13,745 nucleotides of DNA from DASUPK01 sp035265665 (GCA_035265665.1 DATFOK010000116.1:1-13745); one strand, 5' to 3'. Counted from the first letter of the stretch, positions 6,567 through 12,686 are shown. The notes: generated by a model from the sequence alone, not told the origin. Made by a program: numbers and translations.

Positions 6567-6570
6567 CCAT
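6565..6570 (+). promoter_or_regulatory. Leaderless-type -10 box TACCAT for the PucR-type gene
   Basis: TACCAT is followed by 6 nt and then ATG 6577, the same spacing as at tatD and glmU. No Shine-Dalgarno sequence precedes this start, which supports a leaderless transcript. The box overlaps the right arm of the palindrome at 6546-6566. Confidence 0.5.
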
Positions 6571-6576
6571 GTCCGA

Positions 6577-7845
6577 ATGACCGCCAACCCGAAACGGGTT
6601 GCGCCTGGCGCACCCTCGCATGATCGCTCCGAGCGTCGCGCGGATCCCGGCAGCCTCGAGGAGCTCTCGGCGGCGATCGAGTCCGGCGCGGGGATGCCGG
6701 CGGTGGCCCGCGCCGCCGCTCGCGCTCTGGACGCCAGCGTCGCGTTGATCGACCGCTCGAGCAACGTGCTCGCGGTCGCCACAGCCTCGCCGGATGAGGA
6801 GCGGAAGCTCCTCGCCGGCGGCGGGGGCGTGGAGACCGTTGCGCTGCGCGTCGCGGACGCCTCGGTCGGCGAGCTGCGCTGGAGGCCGCGAGGCGATGAC
6901 GAACCGGACGCCCCCCTGCTGCGGATGGTGGGGACTCTGCTTGGGCTCGAGCTGGAGCGCTCCCGCTCGCCGGAGTGGGCCACCGAGGAGGCGGCGGGGG
7001 ACTTCGTCCGCGCCCTGCTCGCCCGCAAGCTCACCGACCGTGCGGACATCGAGGCTCGGGCCGCGGAACTGGGAACGGACCTGTCCAGGGGAACCGGCGT
7101 ACTGATTGCCCGGGCGGTGCCGCACGTCGCCCAGAGCGGCGAGTGGCGGGCCCGGGTGCTGGCGATCGCCCAGCGCGCGATCCGGGCGGTGAGCGCCGGC
7201 GGCCTGGCCGGCGAGGGCAATCAGGAGGGGGAGGGGGCGGAGGTCGTCGCGATCGTGCCGGTCGGGGACGACCAGCGGCTGACCCGCGCCGCGGACGGGC
7301 TCGCCGCCGAGCTGGAGGAGGGGCTGAGCGGGTTCTCGGTCCGCGTCTCGCGGAGCCGGCTGGCCGCCGACCCGGGCGATCTGTACCGCGCGGCCCAGGA
7401 GGCCCTGCTGGCGGCGAACGTCGGCGAAGCCGAGGGCAGGCGCGTGCTCGCCTTCGAGGACACCGGCGCCTACCGGCTGCTGCTCCCGGCGATGAGCGAG
7501 GACCCGGCGGAGCTGGAGCGCTTCTACTCCGAGACCGTGGAACCGCTGGTCGCCTACGACGAGCAGTACGAGACCGAGCTCGTTCCCACCGTCGAGACCT
7601 ATCTGGACAACGACGGCAACGTCGCCGCCACGGCCCAGCAGCTCTACACCCACCGACACACGATCCGGTACCGGCTCGAGCGCGCCCGCGAGCTGTGCGG
7701 GCACGACGTGACTTCTACCGAGGGCCGCGAGAAGCTCGGGCTGGGCTTGAAGGCGATGCGCGTCCTCGGGATCGCCTCGCCGCGGGGCCCGGCGGACGAG
7801 CCCGGTGCCGAGGCGGGTCGGGTGCCACCGGCCGAGTCCGACTAA
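6577..7845 (+). CDS. PucR/CdaR-family transcriptional regulator
   Basis: A 422-residue cytoplasmic regulator. An N-terminal sensor-like region (about 28-130, with DASVALIDRSSNVLAVA near 52-68) resembles a GAF-type fold. A central region (about 140-305) matches the GGDEF-like part of CdaR/PucR proteins, including DLYRAAQEALLAA at 268-280 and FEDTGAYRLLLP at 293-304. The C-terminus is the PucR helix-turn-helix: LVPTVETYLDNDGNVAATAQ (335-354), LYTHRHTIRYRLERARELCG (356-375) and the trailing LGLGLKAMRVLG (387-398). Family members control catabolic genes such as those for purine, sugar-acid or polyamine use; the ligand here is unknown. It has its own -10 box and a palindrome upstream, so self-regulation is plausible. 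It converges on the GH15 gene with 7 nt between stops. Family call is firm; target genes are not shown by the sequence. Confidence 0.88.
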   Translation: MTANPKRVAPGAPSHDRSERRADPGSLEELSAAIESGAGMPAVARAAARALDASVALIDRSSNVLAVATASPDEERKLLAGGGGVETVALRVADASVGELRWRPRGDDEPDAPLLRMVGTLLGLELERSRSPEWATEEAAGDFVRALLARKLTDRADIEARAAELGTDLSRGTGVLIARAVPHVAQSGEWRARVLAIAQRAIRAVSAGGLAGEGNQEGEGAEVVAIVPVGDDQRLTRAADGLAAELEEGLSGFSVRVSRSRLAADPGDLYRAAQEALLAANVGEAEGRRVLAFEDTGAYRLLLPAMSEDPAELERFYSETVEPLVAYDEQYETELVPTVETYLDNDGNVAATAQQLYTHRHTIRYRLERARELCGHDVTSTEGREKLGLGLKAMRVLGIASPRGPADEPGAEAGRVPPAESD

Positions 7846-7852
7846 GGAAGAG

Positions 7853-9769
7853 CTAGCCCGTCTGTGCGGAGAGCATCTCGGTGAGCACGGCAGTGCGGTC
7901 GCGCTCGCCGGTCGAGCGGTCGTCGCTGATCACGTGGCTGACGGCGTTGATCAGCGCCAGGTGGGTGAAGGCCTGGGGGAAGTTGCCCCAATGGCGGCCG
8001 GAGCGCGGGTCGAGTTCCTCGGCGTAGAGGCCGAGCGGCCCGGCGAGCTGGAGAAGGCGCTCGCACATCTCGCGCGCCGCCTCCGCTTCCCCGATCTCCG
8101 AGAGGGCGGAGACGAGCCAGAAGGAGCAGATCGTGAAGGTGGCCTCCTCGCCGTGGAGGCCGTCGTCCGTCTCGTCCACGCGGTAGCGGAGCACCAGACC
8201 GTCCTCGGTGAGCCCCTCGTGGATCGTCTTGACGGTCTTGATGAGACGCTCGTCGTCGGGAGGGAGGAAGCGGACGAGCGGGACCAGGAGCGTCGAGGCG
8301 TCGAGGGCGTCGGTGTCGTAATGCTGGCGGAAGACGCCGCGATCCGAGACGCCGCGATCGAGGATGTCGGCGCGGATCTCCTCGGCGACCTTGGTCCATC
8401 TGATTAGCCGGTCCTCGTCGCCGATCCGCTCCGCCAGCCGGCAGCCGCGGTCGAGGGCGACCCAGCACATCAGCTTCGAGGAGACGTAGTGCTTCGGTTC
8501 CCCGCGCGCCTCCCAGATCCCCTGGTCGGGCTTCTTCCAGACCGAGATCGCGGACTCGACCTGACGGCAGAGTGCCTCCCAGAGCTCGTGCGGGAGGTGG
8601 TCTTGCACCTTGGCATGGATGTAGACAGAGTCGAGGAGGGCGCCGTAGACGTCGTTCTGGCGCTGGTTGAAGGCGGCGTTGCCGATGCGTACCGGCTTCG
8701 CCCCCTCGTAGCCGCTGAGTTGATCTAGGGTGGTTTCGGTCAGGTCCTGCTCGCCGCGGATCCCGTACATGATCTGCAGGCCCAGCTTGCCCGTGGCGAC
8801 GTTCTCCTTGTAGACGTCGGTCAGCCAGCCCATGAAGTCCGTGGCCTCGTAGTCGAGGCCGAGGGTGTGGAGGGACCAGAGCGTGAAGGTGGCGTCGCGA
8901 ATCCAGGTGTAGCGGTAGTCCCAGTTGCGCTCCCCGCCCGGGGTCTCGGGGAGGGAGGTGGTGAGGGCGGCGATCATCGCGCCGGTGGGCGAGTAGGTCA
9001 GGCCCTTCAGGGTGAGGGCGGAGCGCTGCAGGTAGTCGCGCCAGGGGTGGTCCGGGAACCTGCCGCCCTCGAGCCAGCGGCGCCAGAAGTCGATCGTGCG
9101 CTGGACGCGGCTCTGGCAGTTCTCGGCCGAGTCCGGTGGAATCGGGGCGGGGCCCCAGCTGAGGGCGCTGAAGCGGACCTCGCCCGCCTTCATCCGGTGG
9201 CGGGCCCGGGCATCGGTGCCGTCGACCCCTAGGCCGAGGTCGCCGGTCAGGATCAGATGCATGTCGCCGTGAGTGAGCTCGGCATCGGTCCCCGAGTCAC
9301 CCCGCCGCTGCCAGTCGACCCTGGTGGAGCCGTAGTCGATGACCGGCTGGCAGATCATCTCGATGTCGACCTCCCCCTGGACGCACTCGATCAGGCGCAC
9401 CAGGACGTGCTCGGCCTCGTCGTCCGGAGGCGGGCGGCGGTGGGGCTCGTAGTCGTTGTCCTGCCGCCAGTCGCCGAGGGTGAGGACGTCGCGGACGATG
9501 ACCCAGCCGGAGCCGGTCATCCAGGTCGTTTCGAGGACGTTGGTGCCGGGCTCGTAGCGGCGGCTGACCGGCGCGCCCAGTCCCGGGGGCCCGAGCCGCC
9601 AGAACCCGCCGCCACGGTCGAGGAGCGAGCAGAACATGGCTGGGGAGTCGAACCGGGGAAGGCAGAGCCATTCGACCGATCCGTCCGGTGCGATCAGCGC
9701 GCCCGTGTGACAGTCCGAGATGAATCCGTAGGAGGAGATCCGCGGGAAGCGGGACTGGAGATCGGGCAT
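7853..9769 (-). CDS. Glycoside hydrolase family 15 protein (trehalase/glucoamylase-like)
   Basis: A 638-residue protein without signal peptide, so cytoplasmic. The N-terminal beta domain starts SYGFISDCHTGALIAPDGSV (13-32) and contains WLCLPRFDSPAMF (34-46), typical of the bacterial trehalase/glucoamylase-like GH15 group that includes mycobacterial trehalases. The alpha/alpha barrel carries GERNWDYRYTWIRDATFTLW (279-298), DQGIWEARGEPKHYVSSKLM (415-434) with candidate catalytic acid E420, HGEEATFTICSFWLV (539-553) with a second acidic pair at 541-542, and LYAEELDPRSGRHWGNFPQA (581-600). Members hydrolyse alpha-linked glucosides such as trehalose or malto-oligosaccharides, with inversion; which one is not decided by sequence. 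ATG at 9767-9769 has a TAGTCT box 7 nt upstream, no ribosome site, and begins right after a degraded SRPBCC frame. Length is normal and no key motif is missing. Confidence 0.9.
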   Translation of the reverse strand: MPDLQSRFPRISSYGFISDCHTGALIAPDGSVEWLCLPRFDSPAMFCSLLDRGGGFWRLGPPGLGAPVSRRYEPGTNVLETTWMTGSGWVIVRDVLTLGDWRQDNDYEPHRRPPPDDEAEHVLVRLIECVQGEVDIEMICQPVIDYGSTRVDWQRRGDSGTDAELTHGDMHLILTGDLGLGVDGTDARARHRMKAGEVRFSALSWGPAPIPPDSAENCQSRVQRTIDFWRRWLEGGRFPDHPWRDYLQRSALTLKGLTYSPTGAMIAALTTSLPETPGGERNWDYRYTWIRDATFTLWSLHTLGLDYEATDFMGWLTDVYKENVATGKLGLQIMYGIRGEQDLTETTLDQLSGYEGAKPVRIGNAAFNQRQNDVYGALLDSVYIHAKVQDHLPHELWEALCRQVESAISVWKKPDQGIWEARGEPKHYVSSKLMCWVALDRGCRLAERIGDEDRLIRWTKVAEEIRADILDRGVSDRGVFRQHYDTDALDASTLLVPLVRFLPPDDERLIKTVKTIHEGLTEDGLVLRYRVDETDDGLHGEEATFTICSFWLVSALSEIGEAEAAREMCERLLQLAGPLGLYAEELDPRSGRHWGNFPQAFTHLALINAVSHVISDDRSTGERDRTAVLTEMLSAQTG

Positions 9770-9776
9770 GGGCGGG

Positions 9777-9782
9777 AGACTA
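9777..9782 (-). promoter_or_regulatory. Leaderless-type -10 box TAGTCT for the GH15 gene
   Basis: Read on the minus strand, TAGTCT is followed by 7 nt and the GH15 ATG. Its first three bases are the in-frame TAG stop of the SRPBCC remnant (9780-9782), the same stop/-10 sharing seen at tatD. No -35 is recognisable. Confidence 0.5.
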
Positions 9783-10025
9783 TTTGGCGGGGATGGCGGG
9801 CCCGCTAACGAGGTGCCGGCGCGCGTCGGGCTCCAGTCCCTCCTTCGCCCGGGCCGCCGACCAGTTGTGGTTCCAGCGGAAGATCGGACGCAGAATCGGG
9901 GTGAGGTAGCGGAGCTTGCCCTTGAAGTGTTGCCTGGTGGTCACGCCCTCGGCCGGCGCCTGATCTCCATCGACTTCGAGGTATACGGGCTTCCACCACT
10001 CGGGGTAGGTGCGGCGGACGTCGGC
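9780..10025 (-). pseudogene. SRPBCC-family (polyketide cyclase/START-like) remnant, start and middle missing
   Basis: Read on the minus strand this frame gives ADVRRTYPEWWKPVYLEVDG, then TTRQHFKGKL, then directly RYLTPILRPIFRWNHNWSAA and AKEGLEPDARRHL before TAG. The YPEWWKPV start and RQHFKGKL segment are the front of a known group of actinobacterial SRPBCC proteins, and the LTPILRPIFRWNHNW segment is its C-terminal helix. In intact members I would expect roughly 50-60 residues of beta sheet between the two, which are absent here (junction near 9909-9915). Upstream the frame is open to a TGA at 10098-10100 but has no ATG, GTG or TTG; the sequence before ADV (VGAGRRSRG) no longer looks like the family. 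The N-terminal 20 or so residues are therefore lost too. It is best called a pseudogene with 5' loss and an in-frame internal deletion. The stretch 10026-10071 holds nothing else I can name. Confidence 0.7.
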
Positions 10026-10071
10026 GGTACCCCTGCTTCGCCTCCCAGCCCCTACTGGATCAGCCGGCGCG

Positions 10072-10323
10072 TCAATCGGCGGCGAGAACCGCGCCGATCA
10101 CACCTATCAAGGCGAGGATCACGCCGACGAGAGCGATCATGATCAGGCCTCCAAAGGGGAAGATGCGATCGTTGAGGTGCCGGATGTCGTCCCGGACCTC
10201 GCGCAGGTCGCGGTCGACGCGGTCAAACCCGGAGTCCATGCGAGCCTCCAGCCGTGCAAAGCCTTGCTCAACCCGCCGGGCGAGTTGGTCGATTCGCTGA
10301 TCGGCGGCGGCTGCTCGCTCCAT
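10072..10323 (-). CDS. Small coiled-coil protein with one C-terminal membrane helix
   Basis: An 83-residue protein. Residues about 8-53 form a charged amphipathic helix with heptad-like spacing (IDQLARRVEQGFARLEARM, then FDRVDRDLREVRDDIRHLND), predicted to form a coiled coil. Residues 56-80 (PFGGLIMIALVGVILALIGVIGAVLA, broken here only for description) are a single membrane helix, and the protein ends AAD. This layout is common in small bacterial membrane-anchored coiled-coil proteins and in DUF1640-like sequences, but I do not assign a family. The ATG at 10321-10323 has a TAATCT box 7 nt upstream and no ribosome-binding site. It lies between tRNA-Gln and the SRPBCC remnant on the same strand. 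It looks real because of its coherent composition and promoter layout. Confidence 0.65.
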   Translation of the reverse strand: MERAAAADQRIDQLARRVEQGFARLEARMDSGFDRVDRDLREVRDDIRHLNDRIFPFGGLIMIALVGVILALIGVIGAVLAAD

Positions 10324-10330
10324 CCCTGCC

Positions 10331-10336
10331 AGATTA
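10331..10336 (-). promoter_or_regulatory. Leaderless-type -10 box TAATCT for the coiled-coil gene
   Basis: On the minus strand TAATCT is followed by 7 nt and the ATG of the 83-residue gene. It is the closest of the set to the general TATAAT/TANNNT consensus. No -35 is clear. Confidence 0.5.
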
Positions 10337-10364
10337 GTCCTCAGCCACCGAAGTTCGCCCCTGC

Positions 10365-10375
10365 GGACTCGAACC
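10365..10375 (-). other. T-arm-like sequence just downstream of tRNA-Gln
   Basis: On the minus strand GGTTCGAGTCC differs by one base from GGTTCGAATCC in the T arm of the tRNA-Gln gene 27 nt upstream. It matches the general tRNA T-loop consensus. No acceptor, D or anticodon arm accompanies it, so it is not a second tRNA. It may be a scar of a lost tandem tRNA or of recombination at the tRNA end, or chance. Confidence 0.3.
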
Positions 10376-10380
10376 TCGAG

Positions 10381-10455
10381 CTCCGGGGGGAGGATTCGAA
10401 CCCACCTCTTCCTGGACCAAAACCAGGCGTGCTAAGCCAGTTACACCACCCCGGA
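10381..10455 (-). tRNA. tRNA-Gln (anticodon TTG)
   Basis: Read on the minus strand: acceptor TCCGGGG pairs with CCCCGGA plus discriminator G; the D arm is GTGT-loop-GCAC; the anticodon stem CCTGG/CCAGG encloses loop TTTTGGT with anticodon TTG, reading CAA (Gln); the variable loop is AAGAG; the T arm is GTGGG-TTCGAAT-CCTCC. The T stem contains one T-C mismatch and one G-T pair. CCA is not encoded, as in many actinobacterial tRNAs. The length is 75 nt. The TGGTGTAA...TGGC...AGCAC front half is typical of actinobacterial tRNA-Gln. The gene lies divergent to the DJ-1-type gene, with the shared promoter region at 10456-10561. Confidence 0.93.
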
Positions 10456-10465
10456 ACGGGCTATC

Positions 10466-10471
10466 AGTCTA
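10466..10471 (-). promoter_or_regulatory. Candidate -10 box TAGACT for tRNA-Gln
   Basis: On the minus strand TAGACT stands 10 nt upstream of the tRNA 5' end and is identical to the tatD -10. A short 5' leader of a few bases, removed by RNase P, would result. No -35 is recognised. Confidence 0.45.
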
Positions 10472-10499
10472 GGTCCAGGTTCGACCCCGGCCAGCGATC

Positions 10500-10546
10500 G
10501 ACTGTGCTGCTTAAGGCCGCTGCTGGCGGCCAAACCGAGCACAGTC
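10500..10546 (+). promoter_or_regulatory. Nested inverted repeats in the leader of the DJ-1-type gene
   Basis: Outer arms GACTGTGCT (10500-10508) and AGCACAGTC (10538-10546) are perfectly complementary over 9 bp. Inside them GGCCGC (10515-10520) and GCGGCC (10526-10531) form a second hairpin with loop TGCTG. The structure ends 2 nt before the purine-rich ribosome site at 10549-10557. It could be a structured 5' leader affecting translation or, as DNA, an operator between the divergent tRNA and DJ-1-type genes. I recognise no known riboswitch family in it. Confidence 0.45.
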
Positions 10547-10561
10547 CCGAGGGGTGGTGCG

Positions 10562-11236
10562 ATGATGCCGCGAGTGCAGATCGCCTACCTGCTCTACGAC
10601 CGCTTCACAGCTCTCGACATCATCGGGCCGCACGACGTCTTCAACTCCGTCCCCGGAAACGAGTCGATCTTCGTCGCCGAGAAATCCGGGCCGGTCCGCA
10701 ACGAGTCGGACACCCTCTCGCTCGTCGCCGACGCCTCGCTCGATGAGGTGACGAAACCGGACGTCCTCGTGATACCCGGCGGCTACGGGACGCGCGCCCT
10801 GCTCGATCACCAGCCGTTGCTCGACTGGATCCGAGATGTCGACGAGACCAGCACCTGGACCACGAGCGTCTGCACCGGCGCCCTCCTGCTCGCCGCCGCC
10901 GGTCTCCTCGACGGCGCGCCCGCCACGACCCACTGGCTCGCCCGCGAACTCCTCGCCGAGCTGGGGGCGAAGCCGGTCCCGGAGCGCGTGGTCCAGCACG
11001 GCAAGATCGTCACGGCGGCCGGCGTCTCCTCCGGCATCGACATGGCCCTCCGCCTCGTCCAGCAGATCAACGGCGACGAGGTCGCTCAGGCGGTCCAGCT
11101 CGGGATCGAGTACGACCCCGAGCCGCCGCTGGACGCCGGCTCGCCGGAGAAGGCTCCGCAGCCGATCGTCGAGCTGGTCACAGCCGCCTTCCGGGCCCAG
11201 GACCAGGACACCTCCCGGCAGGACAGCGGAAGCTGA
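10562..11236 (+). CDS. DJ-1/PfpI family protein (isonitrile hydratase/GlxA-like domain)
   Basis: A 224-residue cytoplasmic protein of the DJ-1/PfpI superfamily. It begins VQIAYLLYDRFTALDIIGPH (5-24), with conserved D19 in the ALDIIGP turn. It carries the strand VLVIPGGYGTR (68-78) and the nucleophile elbow SVCTGALLLAAAGLLDG (102-118) with C104. ATTHW (121-125) and VTAAGVSSGIDMALRLV (150-166) follow. This pattern is that of isonitrile hydratase and of the amidase-like N-terminal domain of GlxA-type regulators, here without a DNA-binding domain. The substrate is not known; some relatives act as hydratases, deglycase-like or stress proteins. ATG 10562 and ATG 10565 are adjacent; the site GAGGGGTGG (10549-10557) is 4 or 7 nt away, so the second may be the true start. 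The C-terminal 15 residues are polar and probably disordered. The leader is structured. Confidence 0.85.
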   Translation: MMPRVQIAYLLYDRFTALDIIGPHDVFNSVPGNESIFVAEKSGPVRNESDTLSLVADASLDEVTKPDVLVIPGGYGTRALLDHQPLLDWIRDVDETSTWTTSVCTGALLLAAAGLLDGAPATTHWLARELLAELGAKPVPERVVQHGKIVTAAGVSSGIDMALRLVQQINGDEVAQAVQLGIEYDPEPPLDAGSPEKAPQPIVELVTAAFRAQDQDTSRQDSGS

Positions 11237-11279
11237 ACCCGGCGCAGAGGGCCGCCCGCACCGCCTGGCCGCACCGGAT

Positions 11280-11285
11280 TACTCT
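11280..11285 (+). promoter_or_regulatory. Leaderless-type -10 box TACTCT for glmU-prs
   Basis: TACTCT is followed by 6 nt and GTG 11292, the same layout as at tatD and the PucR-type gene. No Shine-Dalgarno sequence precedes the GTG. The 55-nt gap 11237-11291 otherwise shows nothing notable. This would drive the glmU-prs unit. Confidence 0.55.
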
Positions 11286-11291
11286 TTCCGG

Positions 11292-12686
11292 GTGAACGCT
11301 CCCACGGCCCTGATCATGGCCGCCGGCCAGGGCACGCGCATGCGGTCGGCTGTGCCCAAGGTCCTGCACGAGATCTGCGGGCGCCCGATGGTCGCCTGGC
11401 CGGTGCTGGCCGCCAGGCAGGCCGGCGCCGAGCGAATCTGCGTGATCGTCTCGCCCGACCGCGATCTCTCGGCGGCCCTGCCGAACGGCACCGAGACGAT
11501 CGTGCAGCCCGAGGCCGATGGCACCGGCGGCGCACTCCGCGCCGCGCTCGATGTGGTGCGTGCCTCGGACACCGTCCTGATCCTCTCCGGGGATCATCCC
11601 CTCGTCTCGGCCGAGATCATCGGCGAGCTGGCCGCGACGCACCGGGATGCCGGCGCGGCCGCGACCGTGATGACCACCGAGATGGACGACCCGGGTTCCT
11701 ACGGCCGGATCGTGCGCGGGCCGGAGGGCGACATCGAACGGATCGTCGAAGCCAAGGCACCGGGCGACGCCACCCCCGAGCAGCTCGCCATCACGGAGGT
11801 CAACGCAGGGACCTACGCGTTCGCCGGTCCCGCCCTCGCCGACGCGCTCGAGCGGCTCCGCAACGACAACGCGCAGGGCGAGTACTACCTCGGCGACGTG
11901 CTTCCCGTCCTCCGCGAGTCCGGCCTGCGCATCGCCGGCTACCGCGCCCCGGATCCCGGCGTCAACCTCGGCATCAACGACCGCGCGGACCTCGCAAGGG
12001 TCGCCGACGAGACTCGCCGCCGGATCCTGGTCGGCCACATGCGGGCCGGCGTCACGATCGAGGACCCCGGCGCCACCTGGATCGATGCGGACGTCGAGAT
12101 CGGTCCCGACACCACCATCCTGCCCGGGACGACGCTGCGGGGGCGCTCCACCATCGGGGCGAGCAGCACGATCGGTCCGATGGCGACCCTGGTGGACTCG
12201 CGCGTCGGCGAGCGGGTCCTCGTGGTCCACTCCTACCTCTTCGCCTGTGAGGTGGCGAACGACGCCACCGTCGGCCCCTTCGCGTACCTCCGTCCGGACG
12301 CCCGGATCGGCGAGGGCGCCAAAGCCGGCACCTTCGTAGAGATCAAGAACTCCGAGATCGGCGCGGGGGCCAAGGTCCCTCACCTCTCCTACATCGGAGA
12401 CGCCGAGGTTGGGGAGGGCAGCAACCTCGGCGCCTCCACAGTCACAGCCAATTACGACGGCCGGAACAAAAACCGCACCAAGATCGGGAAGAACGTCCAC
12501 ACCGGGGTTGACACGACCTTCGTCGCCCCCGTAGAAGTCGGGGACGACGCATACACTGGGGCCGGTTCGGTGATCACCGACGACGTTCCGCCCGGGGCAT
12601 TGGGCATCTCGAGGGCGGAGCAGAAGAACGTCGAGGGCTACGCGGGCAAGAAGGCCAAGGAATCGAACGAGGACGAGGACTCTTGA
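11292..12686 (+). CDS. glmU: Bifunctional UDP-N-acetylglucosamine pyrophosphorylase/glucosamine-1-phosphate N-acetyltransferase
   Basis: A 464-residue cytoplasmic enzyme making UDP-GlcNAc for peptidoglycan: the C-terminal domain acetylates glucosamine-1-phosphate and the N-terminal domain then uridylylates it. The N-terminal part shows LIMAAGQGTRM (7-17), PKVLHEICGRPM (22-33), GTGGA (77-81; GTGHA in many homologues), SGDHPL (99-104, metal-binding D101), EVNAGTY (169-175), GEYYLGDVLPVL (196-207) and NLGINDRADLA (225-235). The C-terminal left-handed beta helix spans about 252-440, with GPFAYLRPDARIGEGAKAG (328-346), catalytic H364 in VPHLSYIGD, NYDG (387-390) and TGAGSVITDDVPPGAL (422-437). A short acidic tail (SNEDEDS) ends it. 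The frame is open well upstream as a shadow of the DJ-1-type gene; GTG 11292 gives the normal N-terminus and fits the -10 box. The stop overlaps prs as TTGA. Confidence 0.95.
   Translation: MNAPTALIMAAGQGTRMRSAVPKVLHEICGRPMVAWPVLAARQAGAERICVIVSPDRDLSAALPNGTETIVQPEADGTGGALRAALDVVRASDTVLILSGDHPLVSAEIIGELAATHRDAGAAATVMTTEMDDPGSYGRIVRGPEGDIERIVEAKAPGDATPEQLAITEVNAGTYAFAGPALADALERLRNDNAQGEYYLGDVLPVLRESGLRIAGYRAPDPGVNLGINDRADLARVADETRRRILVGHMRAGVTIEDPGATWIDADVEIGPDTTILPGTTLRGRSTIGASSTIGPMATLVDSRVGERVLVVHSYLFACEVANDATVGPFAYLRPDARIGEGAKAGTFVEIKNSEIGAGAKVPHLSYIGDAEVGEGSNLGASTVTANYDGRNKNRTKIGKNVHTGVDTTFVAPVEVGDDAYTGAGSVITDDVPPGALGISRAEQKNVEGYAGKKAKESNEDEDS

Noticed and set aside
6569..6580. Mini-frame ATG-TCC-GAA-TGA overlapping the PucR-type ATG as a possible upstream ORF
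   Set aside because: If the TACCAT box is the promoter, transcription starts at 6577 and the mini-frame would not be in the mRNA. A three-codon frame is easily chance.
6975..7856. Plus-strand 293-codon frame inside the PucR-type gene
   Set aside because: It is Gly/Arg-rich without domains, while the overlapping frame has the PucR helix-turn-helix.
7853..9769. Plus-strand frames opposite the GH15 gene (for example 7805-8407, 8489-8728, 8867-9232, 9257-9808)
   Set aside because: They are antisense to a complete GH15 protein with all catalytic-region motifs. Their translations are Val/Glu/Gly/Asp-rich shadow sequence.
9805..9999. Minus-strand 64-codon open frame with an ATG
   Set aside because: It has composition of a shadow frame, and a different frame of the same strand carries clear SRPBCC homology across the same bases.
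10836..11291. Upstream part of the open frame that ends with glmU
   Set aside because: It is a shadow of the DJ-1-type gene (Ser/Arg/Pro-rich). The GlmU N-terminus and the -10 box both place the start at 11292.
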